Of a stretch of 30,407 nt of DNA, positions 1 to 4,965 are shown piece after piece. Under the pieces are notes generated by a model. That model did not search any database. It was not told the origin of the DNA and saw only the letters and a program-made list of their open reading frames with translations. A program made the position numbers and the translations under genes. Every line of letters begins with the position of its first letter. Positions within the stretch are counted from its first letter, which is position 1. Source of the DNA: a bacterium (GTDB taxonomy: Bacteria > Elusimicrobiota > Elusimicrobia > UBA1565 > UBA9628); contig JAJYOT010000017.1 in the NCBI GenBank assembly GCA_021796015.1, forward strand, positions 1-30,407, given 5' to 3'.

Positions 1-345
1 TTTTCTCTTTTTAAGCCACAGCCAGAAAACCCACGGAGACAAAGAGAGAATAAAAGCGCAGGCCAGTTCAAAGAGCCCGAAACGACCGGGGAAAAAATAG
101 GCCAGCGGGAAAAGCAAGACCGGAAGTCCCGGGCTGACGACATTCATCCAGGGAAGTCCGGGGCTGGTGATGAGGCGAAACCCTTGGCCGTAAGCCAAAG
201 ACTGGGCGGCCAAGGCGTACATCAAGTCGTCTTGCTGACGTCCCAAATATTGAGCCGGAGCGGCGGCTAAAATAATGATGGAGGCGGCGAAAAGCGCGGC
301 CCAGGTCCAAAGATTTTCTCGCTGAACGGCGGATGAGGAAGGCAT
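1..345 (-). CDS. GT-C family membrane glycosyltransferase (GT39/ArnT-like), N-terminal part, runs off the window
   Basis: Reading the minus strand from the ATG at 345 gives 115 residues with no stop, continuing past the left edge. The product starts with a short hydrophilic stretch, then a membrane helix at about residues 13-33. Next comes QQDDLMYALAAQSLAYGQGF, followed by a second hydrophobic segment from about residue 74. An acidic pair just after the first helix, followed by 'YALAA.SLA.G.G', is typical of the first periplasmic loop of GT-C enzymes that use polyprenyl-phosphate sugars (GT39/ArnT-like). Export-side glycosylation of lipid or protein is the family role; the substrate cannot be told. 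A longer open frame on the same strand here (68-394) is out of phase and has no such features. TTG at 348 is an alternative start. No clear Shine-Dalgarno sequence is visible. Confidence 0.7.
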   Translation of the reverse strand, partial: MPSSSAVQRENLWTWAALFAASIIILAAAPAQYLGRQQDDLMYALAAQSLAYGQGFRLITSPGLPWMNVVSPGLPVLLFPLAYFFPGRFGLFELACAFILSLSPWVFWLWLKKRK

Positions 346-350
346 CAAAT

Positions 351-364
351 ACGGAAGGGAGGGG
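351..364 (-). repeat. 14-bp direct repeat of the tRNA-Ser 3' end (distal copy)
   Basis: ACGGAAGGGAGGGG at 351-364 is identical to 540-553, which is the last 13 nt of the tRNA-Ser gene plus one flanking base. Both copies lie in the same orientation. A duplicated tRNA 3' end is the usual trace of site-specific integration or of a segment duplicated at a tRNA gene. The repeat lies just upstream of the start of the GT-C gene at 345. Confidence 0.7.
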
Positions 365-539
365 CCGCCTTTCTGCGGATTTTGGAAGCGGCACTTCCTC
401 GCCTATGCTCGGTCGGATTCCCGCTCATCGGTCCTTTCGCTCCTCCCTCGCGGCCCGCCAGTCGCGCTGGCGCGAAACTTCGTTTCGCTTTCCGTCCCCC
501 GGACGCGCGCGACTTGGCTTCGAATCCTCACTTAAAAAA
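365..539. other. Hairpin-rich GC segment between two copies of the tRNA 3' end
   Basis: No credible gene lies here. Three perfect short inverted repeats follow each other. CGCCAG/CTGGCG has a 5-nt loop (456-472). GCGAAAC/GTTTCGC has a 3-nt loop (472-488). CGTCC/GGACG has a 3-nt loop (493-505). A run of seven T on the minus strand (540-534) directly follows the tRNA and could end its transcript. Further from the tRNA, the minus strand reads GGATTCGAAGCC, which resembles a T-arm but has no tRNA around it. The segment could be a structured RNA, a REP-like or tRNA-associated repeat, or a small inserted element. Open frames across it have no recognisable protein features. Confidence 0.45.
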
Positions 540-553
540 ACGGAAGGGAGGGG
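540..553 (-). repeat. 14-bp direct repeat of the tRNA-Ser 3' end (copy inside the tRNA)
   Basis: Proximal copy of ACGGAAGGGAGGGG. On the minus strand it is the 3' strand of the acceptor stem, the discriminator G, part of the T-arm and one base of flank. The distal copy is 189 bp away at 351-364. Confidence 0.7.
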
Positions 554-627
554 ATTCGAACCCCTGAGGGCTGTTAGACCCTACACGCTTTCCAGGCGAG
601 CCGTTTAAACCACTCACGCACCCTTCC
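541..627 (-). tRNA. tRNA-Ser(GGA)
   Basis: The 87-nt minus-strand gene folds as a class II tRNA. The acceptor stem GGAAGGG (627-621) pairs with CCCTTCC (548-542), with discriminator G at 541. The T-loop reads GGTTCGAATCC. The anticodon loop CTGGAAA has GGA at 593-591, and the variable arm is long, as expected for serine. The anticodon arm closely resembles that of bacterial tRNA-Ser(GGA). CCA is not encoded; the next bases are a T run. The anticodon loop and 5' half are duplicated at 2961-3000, and the 3' end at 351-364, so this gene has been a recombination target on both sides. Confidence 0.96.
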
Positions 628-648
628 AATGGACTAGATTATAGCGAA
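588..648 (-). repeat. 61-bp direct repeat, copy A (tRNA-Ser 5' half plus promoter flank)
   Basis: This stretch covers the tRNA from the anticodon loop to its 5' end, plus 21 bp of upstream flank with the -10 element. It aligns without gaps, in the same orientation, to 2961-3021, with two mismatches in the tRNA part and several in the flank. The two copies bracket the ORF6N/DUF433 accessory segment. Confidence 0.8.
638..643 (-). promoter_or_regulatory. -10 element of the tRNA-Ser promoter
   Basis: The minus strand has a perfect TATAAT 10 bp upstream of the mature tRNA 5' end. No good -35 hexamer is seen at 16-18 bp. In the duplicated copy (3011-3016) this hexamer has decayed to TGTAAT. Confidence 0.6.
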
Positions 649-690
649 TTGGCGAGGATATTCCTATTTTTAGAATCCAAAAATAATGTT

Positions 691-1215
691 CTAATCGTTG
701 GGAGCGAAGCCTTTGATTCGCTTGGGCTTTTTCGGCGGCTCCATCAACTGATGGATCGCATCAAAGAGGGAGTGAATATGCTCGTCATGTCCCTCAACTT
801 TGCGTTCCAATTCCGCAAGTTTCGCCGTCAATTCTTTATGCGAGACGATCATCTCGCGCAACTTCACGAAAGCACGAGCAATTCGGACGCTGGCATCTAC
901 GGCGGTCAAAGTATTTAAAACGCTTGCGAGCATGACCGCTCCATATTCGGTAAAAACAAAAGGGAGATATTTCCGATGGCGGCCTTGTCCTATTTTTAAG
1001 GTCGCATTTTGCGACCTTAAAAAAACCGCTTCTTGGGCTGTTAATCGAAATATGAAGTCCGCCGGAAATCTTCTTTGATTACGCTTAACCTGCTCATTAA
1101 GACGTTTGGTCGAAACGCCATAGATAGCAGCCAAATCGGAGTCCAGCATCACGCGCTGACCACGAATGAGATAAATACGCCGCTCAATTCCTTCAACGAG
1201 CATTAAGTCTTTCAT
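691..1215 (-). CDS. ORF6N-domain DNA-binding protein, copy 1
   Basis: This 174-residue protein opens with the ORF6N signature IERRIYLIRGQRVMLDSDLA followed by IYGVSTKRLNEQVKRN, the phage-type N-terminal DNA-binding domain (PF10543-like). 'FVFTEYGAVMLASVLNT' follows at about residues 86-102, and a heptad-like helix (HKELTAKLAELERKVEGHDE) at about 126-145. The C-terminus is basic. Such proteins occur in phages and as mobile, often multicopy chromosomal genes; their cellular role is poorly known. The gene is intact and starts at ATG 1215 with a weak ribosome site. A perfect inverted repeat lies inside it at 993-1023. The family call is firm; any function as a repressor or mobile-element regulator is inference. 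Confidence 0.85.
   Translation of the reverse strand: MKDLMLVEGIERRIYLIRGQRVMLDSDLAAIYGVSTKRLNEQVKRNQRRFPADFIFRLTAQEAVFLRSQNATLKIGQGRHRKYLPFVFTEYGAVMLASVLNTLTAVDASVRIARAFVKLREMIVSHKELTAKLAELERKVEGHDEHIHSLFDAIHQLMEPPKKPKRIKGFAPND
993..1023. repeat. Intragenic palindrome in ORF6N copy 1
   Basis: A perfect inverted repeat with 14-bp arms (TTTTTAAGGTCGCA and its complement) and a 3-nt loop lies inside the coding sequence, over the codons for LRSQNATL. With its A/T tails it also looks like a bidirectional intrinsic terminator. Equivalent but base-diverged palindromes sit at the same codons in the other two copies. Confidence 0.85.
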
Positions 1216-1254
1216 AAGTTTTTGCCACCCAGTTATTCCTTCAGTATCTCAGAA

Positions 1255-1273
1255 GTGTCCAAAGAGTGTCCAA
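1255..1273. promoter_or_regulatory. Paired direct half-sites upstream of ORF6N copy 1
   Basis: On the minus strand TTGGACAC occurs twice at an 11-bp step, one helical turn, about 40 bp upstream of the start codon. The arrangement is kept in all three modules (also 2192-2210 and 2835-2853). It could be an operator, perhaps for the ORF6N protein itself; that is inference. Confidence 0.4.
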
Positions 1274-1301
1274 CGAAACCATCAAACAGGAGACATGCTC
1301 T

Positions 1302-1523
1302 TCATGCTGGAATATATTTTTCGGTCGTCAGATAGGAAGCGTATCTCAAGCAAGCATGAATCTCCTCTTTACGGATCGAGGGAAACTGCTTAAGAATATC
1401 CTCTTGGGAATCTCCGGCGGCAAGGTGGCTGATAATTACGTGAACCGGGATGCGAGTTCCTTTAATGCAAGGGTCACCACCGCATATCCCGGGGTTAGAC
1501 GTAATTCTTGAATCATTGGTCAT
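1302..1523 (-). CDS. DUF433 domain protein, antitoxin-like
   Basis: This 73-residue protein carries the DUF433 hallmark: 'SRITSNPGICGGDPCIKGTR' near the N-terminus, then 'IPVHVIISHLAAGDSQEDIL' and a predicted helix around 'IRKEEIHACLRYAS'. DUF433 proteins have a winged-helix-like fold and are usually the antitoxin half of a pair with a PIN-like DUF5615 toxin encoded directly downstream. Here the downstream side (1301-1216) is only 86 bp and leads into ORF6N copy 1, so no partner is visible. Start ATG 1523 has an AGAGAGGGA ribosome site about 9 nt upstream. It may be a remnant of a toxin-antitoxin pair or a solitary regulator. Confidence 0.88.
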   Translation of the reverse strand: MTNDSRITSNPGICGGDPCIKGTRIPVHVIISHLAAGDSQEDILKQFPSIRKEEIHACLRYASYLTTEKYIPA

Positions 1524-1611
1524 GGTTTAAAATCCCTCTCTTTAAATATAACAGTCAACCGGGTTTTTCGCAAGGGGCATGGATAGCTTGGAACCAAACA
1601 AAAATAATGTT

Positions 1612-2152
1612 CTAATTGTTTGGAAGAAAACCCGTTATTCGCTTAGGCTCTTCCGGCGACTCCATGAGCCGATAAATTGTTTCCAAAACAACCTTGATTT
1701 CCTTCGTCTGTTTGTTAAATTTGGCGTCGTGCCTTTTCAGCTGGCTTTCCACGGCTTCCAATCGTTTAGCTAAGTCCTTGTGGGTTGCAAGAAGCTCTCT
1801 CAACCGAACGAAGGCCCGCACCACTTGAACGCTGGCTTGAACCGCCGCGACGCTATTGAGAACGCTGGCCGCCATAATGGCGCCATGCTCAGTAAAAGCG
1901 TAGGGCAAAGCTCGTCGCGCTCCACCCCAGCTTGAAGTCACAATTTGTGATTTCAAGATTGCGAATTCCTCTTGATTGAGTTGAAACATAAAATCAGCGG
2001 GAAATCGTTCACGATTGCGCTTGACGGCCTGAATCAAGACTCGCGGCTCCACCCCCATAGAGAATTGCCAAATCACCGCTCAACATCACCTTATGACCGC
2101 GAATGAGATAAATTCGCCGCTCGATTCCTTCAACGAGCATTAAGTCTTTCAT
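1612..2152 (-). pseudogene. ORF6N-domain gene, copy 2, frameshifted
   Basis: From ATG 2152 the reading starts like its neighbours (MKDLMLVEGIERRIYLIRG), then HKVMLSGDLAILYG, and is lost at a run of five G on the minus strand (plus strand CCCCC at 2052-2056). Four G would restore LYGVEPRVLIQAVKRN and an open frame of about 180 residues to the stop at 1612. The rest of the domain is well preserved: 'YAFTEHGAIMAASVLNS', a coiled-coil-like helix and the C-terminal FLPNN. The damage is therefore a single homopolymer base. It may be a real recent inactivation, a phase-variable tract or a sequencing error. A GTG-started remnant frame (2076-1612) begins inside the broken domain and probably is not a functional product. 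Confidence 0.8.
1931..1957. repeat. Intragenic palindrome in ORF6N copy 2
   Basis: A 27-nt inverted repeat with 13-nt arms (CTTGAAGTCACAA on the plus strand), one mismatched pair and a 1-nt centre. It covers the codons for LKSQIVTS, the same place as in copies 1 and 3, but with different bases at paired positions. Confidence 0.8.
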
Positions 2153-2191
2153 GATTTTTTGCCACCCAGTTATTCCTTTAGTATTTCAGCG

Positions 2192-2210
2192 GTGTCCAAA
2201 GAGTGTCCAA
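2192..2210. promoter_or_regulatory. Paired direct half-sites upstream of ORF6N copy 2
   Basis: GTGTCCAA twice at an 11-bp step (plus strand), identical to the sites in front of copies 1 and 3. A regulatory role is inferred only from conservation and helical spacing. Confidence 0.4.
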
Positions 2211-2273
2211 CGAAACCATTAAACCAGAGATAAACCGAATAAAATATCCATTATCATAACCAAAAATAATGTT

Positions 2274-2795
2274 CTAATTGTTGGAAGTGAAGCCTTTGAT
2301 CCGTTTGGGCTTTTCCGGCGGCTCCATCAACTGATGGATCGCCTCAAAGAGGGAATGGATATGCTCGTCATGTCCCTCAACTTTGCGCTCCAATTCCGCA
2401 AGTTTCGCCGTCAATTCTTTATGCGAGGCGATCATCTCGCGCAACTTTACGAAAGCTCGTGCAATCTTAACGCTGGCATCAATGGCGGTATCCGTGTTCA
2501 ACACGCTTGAAAGCATGACTGCTCCGTATTCCGTAAAAACCAAGGGGCGATAACGTCTTCCGCCGCGTCCTTTGTTTGAGGTCGCAATTTGCAACCTCAA
2601 AGATTTTGTTTCTTGAGTTGTGAGTTGAAACATGAAATCAGAGGGAAAACGCTTCTTATTGCGATTAACCTGTTGGTTCAAACGCTTTGTTAATACACCG
2701 TAAATCGCGGCCAAATCGGAGTCCAGCATCACGCGCTGACCGCGAATGAGATAAATTCGCCGCTCGATTCCTTCAACTGGCACTAAGTCTTTCAT
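2274..2795 (-). CDS. ORF6N-domain DNA-binding protein, copy 3
   Basis: This 173-residue protein is a close paralogue of the product of 691-1215. The first 40 or so residues are nearly identical (IERRIYLIRGQRVMLDSDLA), as is the C-terminal helix (HKELTAKLAELERKVEGHDE). The middle, around residues 60-85, is diverged. 'LVFTEYGAVMLSSVLNT' is conserved. The start is ATG 2795, in the same context as copy 1, with the conserved GTGTCCAA pair upstream. The stop is followed by the shared 3' flank. It carries its own imperfect palindrome at 2575-2601. The role is unknown; DNA binding is expected from the family. Confidence 0.85.
   Translation of the reverse strand: MKDLVPVEGIERRIYLIRGQRVMLDSDLAAIYGVLTKRLNQQVNRNKKRFPSDFMFQLTTQETKSLRLQIATSNKGRGGRRYRPLVFTEYGAVMLSSVLNTDTAIDASVKIARAFVKLREMIASHKELTAKLAELERKVEGHDEHIHSLFEAIHQLMEPPEKPKRIKGFTSNN
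2575..2601. repeat. Intragenic palindrome in ORF6N copy 3
   Basis: A 27-nt inverted repeat with 13-nt arms (TTTGAGGTCGCAA on the plus strand) and one non-Watson-Crick pair, over the codons for LRLQIATS. It is positionally equivalent to 993-1023 and 1931-1957. Confidence 0.8.
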
Positions 2796-2834
2796 AAGTT
2801 TTTGCCACCCAGTTATTCCTTTAGTATTTCAGCG

Positions 2835-2853
2835 GTGTCCAAAGAGTGTCCAA
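2835..2853. promoter_or_regulatory. Paired direct half-sites upstream of ORF6N copy 3
   Basis: Third instance of GTGTCCAA repeated at an 11-bp step, about 40 bp upstream of the ORF6N start. Confidence 0.4.
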
Positions 2854-2960
2854 CGAAACCATCAAACCAGAGATAAACCGAATAAAATAGCGCAAGGATC
2901 AACTTCAAATTATCGACGAGAAATGAACCTAAATCCAAATGCCACAAACGCTTAAAGGCC

Positions 2961-3000
2961 CTTTCCAGGCAAGCCGTTTAAACCGCTCACGCACCCTTCC
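2961..3000 (-). pseudogene. tRNA-Ser remnant: 5' half only
   Basis: Forty bases match 588-627 with two mismatches. They cover the 5' acceptor strand GGAAGGG, the D-arm and the anticodon loop through the GGA anticodon. The sequence diverges right after the anticodon loop, so there is no 3' half and no functional tRNA. It is the tRNA part of direct repeat copy B. Confidence 0.85.
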
Positions 3001-3021
3001 AATGACTTAAATTACAGCGAA
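2961..3021 (-). repeat. 61-bp direct repeat, copy B
   Basis: Partner of 588-648, same orientation, about 2.37 kb away. It includes the former promoter flank of the tRNA, where the -10 hexamer has changed to TGTAAT, so this copy is probably silent. Confidence 0.8.
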
Positions 3022-3105
3022 AAAGGGGAGATTGTTCCTAAAAATATAATTATTCATATTTTATAGGACATTTCTATTTGGAGTTGACACGTAATGCCAA
3101 GAGTC

Positions 3106-3134
3106 TTGACAGTTGGCTTGATTCCTGTTATTAA
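3106..3134 (+). promoter_or_regulatory. Sigma70-type promoter of the pil operon
   Basis: TTGACA at 3106-3111 and TATTAA at 3129-3134 are separated by exactly 17 bp, putting the transcription start near 3140. A second TTGACA at 3084-3089 has no matching -10. This is the only strong promoter seen before the 15.7-kb string of plus-strand genes that follows. Confidence 0.75.
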
Positions 3135-3142
3135 TTGTCTAT

Positions 3143-3198
3143 GCCCCAAGGCTATTGAGGAAAGGGGCTAATTTTATTAGACTCAATAAGGGCTTTTT
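3143..3198 (+). promoter_or_regulatory. Possible attenuator-like leader structure
   Basis: In the roughly 80-nt leader, GCCCC (3143-3147) can pair with GGGGC (3164-3168). Alternatively GCCC (3143-3146) can pair with GGGC (3190-3193), stacked outside TATTGAG/CTCAATA (3153-3159 / 3182-3188) and followed directly by TTTTT (3194-3198). The two folds exclude each other, and the second resembles an intrinsic terminator, though with internal unpaired bases. I do not recognise a known riboswitch class. Confidence 0.3.
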
Positions 3199-3209
3199 AT
3201 TTTTATATT

Positions 3210-3215
3210 AAGGAG
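3210..3215 (+). promoter_or_regulatory. Ribosome binding site that places the pilM start
   Basis: A perfect AAGGAG overlaps an in-frame TAA (3209-3211). It lies 5 nt before ATT 3221 and 8 nt before ATA 3224. No ATG, GTG or TTG occurs in this frame until 3392, so this site argues for a non-canonical start. Confidence 0.7.
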
Positions 3216-3220
3216 AACTG

Positions 3221-4384
3221 ATTATAAAACAGACAATTAAAGAACGGTTTTCCAAAATCGCGACGGTCGCATCCGCAAAACTTAGACGTATAAAGGCTCT
3301 CATTGAGGCAAGGCGAAGCCTCCTTGCGGTTGATTTAGGAAGCTACGCCATTAAAGTCGCGCTTTTATCCCCAACAAAGACCGGGCTTTCCTTGCGTTCC
3401 TGGGGATATCTTCCATTGAGTAATAATCCCGAGGAATCCCCTGAGGAAAAAAAGCTGAGCGTTCTCAACGCCCTGCGCGCTTTTCTTATTCAAAATGGAA
3501 TTAAAAATAAATATGCTGCGGCTTCCGTTTCCGGAAATTCAATGATTGTCCGCTATGTCAAGTTCCCACTTCTCACCAAGACTGAACTGTCAGCCACCAT
3601 TGCTACCGAGGCGGAACCCTTCATCCCCTTTGACGTCAACGATGTCCAATTTGGTTTCCATATCCTGGGTGAAATTGTGGATGAAGGCCAAAAAAAGATG
3701 GAAACGGTCCTGGTCGCGGCAAAAAAAGAAGCCATTTCTTCCCGCGTTGAAATTCTTGAAGGGGCCGGACTCACCCCCAGCATTATTGACGTGGATTCAT
3801 TCGCGCTGGAAAACCTCTTTACCCAGTTTGACCCCGCCGCCAAGGAGCCCGGAGGAACGCTGTATCTCAACATCGGGTATTCCGTCACAAATCTCTCCAT
3901 TATTGACGGCGGAAATACGCGCGTCGTGCGCGATATATTTACCTCCGGACAAACCTTTACGCGCGCAATCATGAAGGCCCTTAACTGCGACGCGGCCAAA
4001 GCGGAATCCGTTAAAAGAGCCCATGTTCTTCTATTTGACGCCGAGCGGAAAGATGCGGCCATCGCAGAAGGAAGACAAGAGGATGTCACGGTTTCGGATG
4101 CCTTGATGGGAGTCTTAAAGGACTTGACCACGGAAGTCCATCGCTCGGTCGATTTTTTTCTCTCTCAAGGAGCAGACCGCGCCATCAATCGTCTTGTTCT
4201 TATGGGAGGCTCCGCCGCTCTTAAAAACTTGGACCAATATTTGAACCTGGAGTTTAAAACTCCGGTCTCAGTTTTAAACCCGCTCGTAAACATAGAAAAC
4301 TCTAATTCTATTCCTGCGGAGATAGCCCCCGCGTTTGCCGTGGCTATCGGACTTTCTTTGCGAAAACGGAACGATTGGACATGA
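3221..4384 (+). CDS. pilM: PilM, type IV pilus assembly actin-like ATPase
   Basis: PilM is a cytoplasmic FtsA/actin-like protein that binds the N-terminus of PilN and links the alignment complex to the pilus motor. The frame is open from 3212. The first conserved actin-fold motif, LLAVDLGSYAIKVALL at about residues 34-49, lies upstream of the first canonical in-frame start (TTG 3392). Starting at 3392 would remove the phosphate-1 region, so the true start must be near AAGGAG (3210-3215), most likely ATT 3221. CTG 3218 and ATA 3224 are alternatives. That gives 387 residues, near the family's usual 350-380. Later motifs include 'GGTLYLNIGYSVTNLSII' (phosphate-2-like) and 'NRLVLMGGSAALKNLDQYL' near the C-terminus. 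It is first in the pilMNOPQ order. Confidence 0.93.
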   Translation: MIKQTIKERFSKIATVASAKLRRIKALIEARRSLLAVDLGSYAIKVALLSPTKTGLSLRSWGYLPLSNNPEESPEEKKLSVLNALRAFLIQNGIKNKYAAASVSGNSMIVRYVKFPLLTKTELSATIATEAEPFIPFDVNDVQFGFHILGEIVDEGQKKMETVLVAAKKEAISSRVEILEGAGLTPSIIDVDSFALENLFTQFDPAAKEPGGTLYLNIGYSVTNLSIIDGGNTRVVRDIFTSGQTFTRAIMKALNCDAAKAESVKRAHVLLFDAERKDAAIAEGRQEDVTVSDALMGVLKDLTTEVHRSVDFFLSQGADRAINRLVLMGGSAALKNLDQYLNLEFKTPVSVLNPLVNIENSNSIPAEIAPAFAVAIGLSLRKRNDWT

Positions 4385-4401
4385 GGCAACCCTAAGACCC
4401 C

Positions 4402-4965
4402 ATGATTAGAATTAATCTTGTTCCGGCGGAAATACTGGCAAAAACCAAAGAAAAGGAACTTCTCTTCAACGCGGCCATGGTCGGGGTCGTCGCGTGTCTT
4501 TTTCTTATCTTTTTCTCTTGGCTTCACTATCATCGGATGACCACGGAGGAAAACCGCCTGTCCCAAGCTCAGGAAAAACTTAAAAAACTAGAAGTGATCG
4601 TCAATGAAGTCAACCAGCTTGAGTCGGAATCCAAAGCCATTCGTTCGCGATTAAGCGTCATTGCCACTCTCATTAAAGGCAGAACTTTTTATCCTTATTT
4701 CATGTCCGATTTCGTCAAAAGCGTTCCCTTTGATATTCAAGTTAAAAACTTGGGAACGACCGGCGGCGGAAGCCAAGCCTCGCCGCTCAAACTCAACATC
4801 TCCGCCCAAGCTGAAAATCAAGACGACATCGCTGAATGGATGAGCCGTCTTAAAACCTCGGGACGATTTTCCGACATCAATCTAGGGACTATTACGCAAA
4901 CAGGTTCCGAACAAAAAACCTATAATTTTACATTGACCTCGGTTTACACGAACAACATCCGATGA
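4402..4965 (+). CDS. pilN: PilN, type IV pilus inner-membrane alignment protein
   Basis: This 187-residue protein starts with MIRINLVPAE, the conserved PilN N-terminus that docks into PilM. One membrane helix follows (about residues 23-42), then a coiled-coil segment (about 52-80) and a small periplasmic ferredoxin-like domain. Length and layout fit PilN, with a basic cytoplasmic tail before the helix. It begins 17 nt after pilM and its stop overlaps the pilO start in ATGA. Together with PilO it forms the inner-membrane heterodimer. Confidence 0.92.
   Translation: MIRINLVPAEILAKTKEKELLFNAAMVGVVACLFLIFFSWLHYHRMTTEENRLSQAQEKLKKLEVIVNEVNQLESESKAIRSRLSVIATLIKGRTFYPYFMSDFVKSVPFDIQVKNLGTTGGGSQASPLKLNISAQAENQDDIAEWMSRLKTSGRFSDINLGTITQTGSEQKTYNFTLTSVYTNNIR

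Larger units (their letters stand above)
677..1287 (-). repeat. Tandem ORF6N module, copy 1
   Basis: First of three directly repeated modules (677-1287, 1599-2245, 2260-2889). Each holds an ORF6N gene, a shared 3' flank (CAAAAATAATGTTCTAAT on the plus strand) and a shared upstream block with TTGCCACCCAGTTATTCCTT and a pair of GTGTCCAA sites. Copies 2 and 3 are only about 15 bp apart. Copies 1 and 2 are separated by the DUF433 gene. The flanks are better conserved than the middle of the coding sequences. Confidence 0.75.
1599..2245 (-). repeat. Tandem ORF6N module, copy 2
   Basis: Second module. Its upstream block shares the stretch ending AACCAGAGATAAACCGAAT with copy 3. Its coding interior is the most diverged of the three, which suggests an older duplication or gene conversion limited to the flanks. 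Confidence 0.75.
2260..2889 (-). repeat. Tandem ORF6N module, copy 3
   Basis: Third module, intact gene plus both shared flanks. Its right end lies about 70 bp before the tRNA-Ser remnant at 2961. Confidence 0.75.
2796..3220. other. Intergenic stretch between ORF6N copy 3 and pilM
   Basis: This 425-bp stretch holds the upstream block of ORF6N module 3 (to 2889), an unassigned spacer (2890-2960), the tRNA-Ser remnant and its flank (2961-3021), an AT-rich spacer (3022-3105), and the promoter, leader and ribosome site of the pil operon (3106-3220). No further gene is seen. Confidence 0.7.

Noticed and set aside
68..394. Minus-strand open frame of 108 residues at the left edge
   Set aside because: It is out of phase with the 1-345 frame, which has clear membrane helices and a GT-C loop motif; the 108-residue product is Arg/Ser-rich with no family features.
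333..608. Plus-strand open frames across the hairpin segment and antisense to the tRNA
   Set aside because: They translate tRNA and inverted-repeat sequence; spurious frames of this kind are common next to tRNA genes.
993..1023. Treating the ORF6N palindrome as a genuine terminator
   Set aside because: It lies in the middle of an intact coding sequence, and its counterparts in the other copies lack the long A/T tails.
677..2889. CRISPR array or insertion sequence in the repeat region
   Set aside because: The repeats are gene-sized modules without short regular spacers, and no transposase or terminal inverted repeats are seen.
3553..4131. 192-residue open frame antisense to pilM
   Set aside because: It lies entirely within a well-supported pilM and has no recognisable domain or ribosome site.
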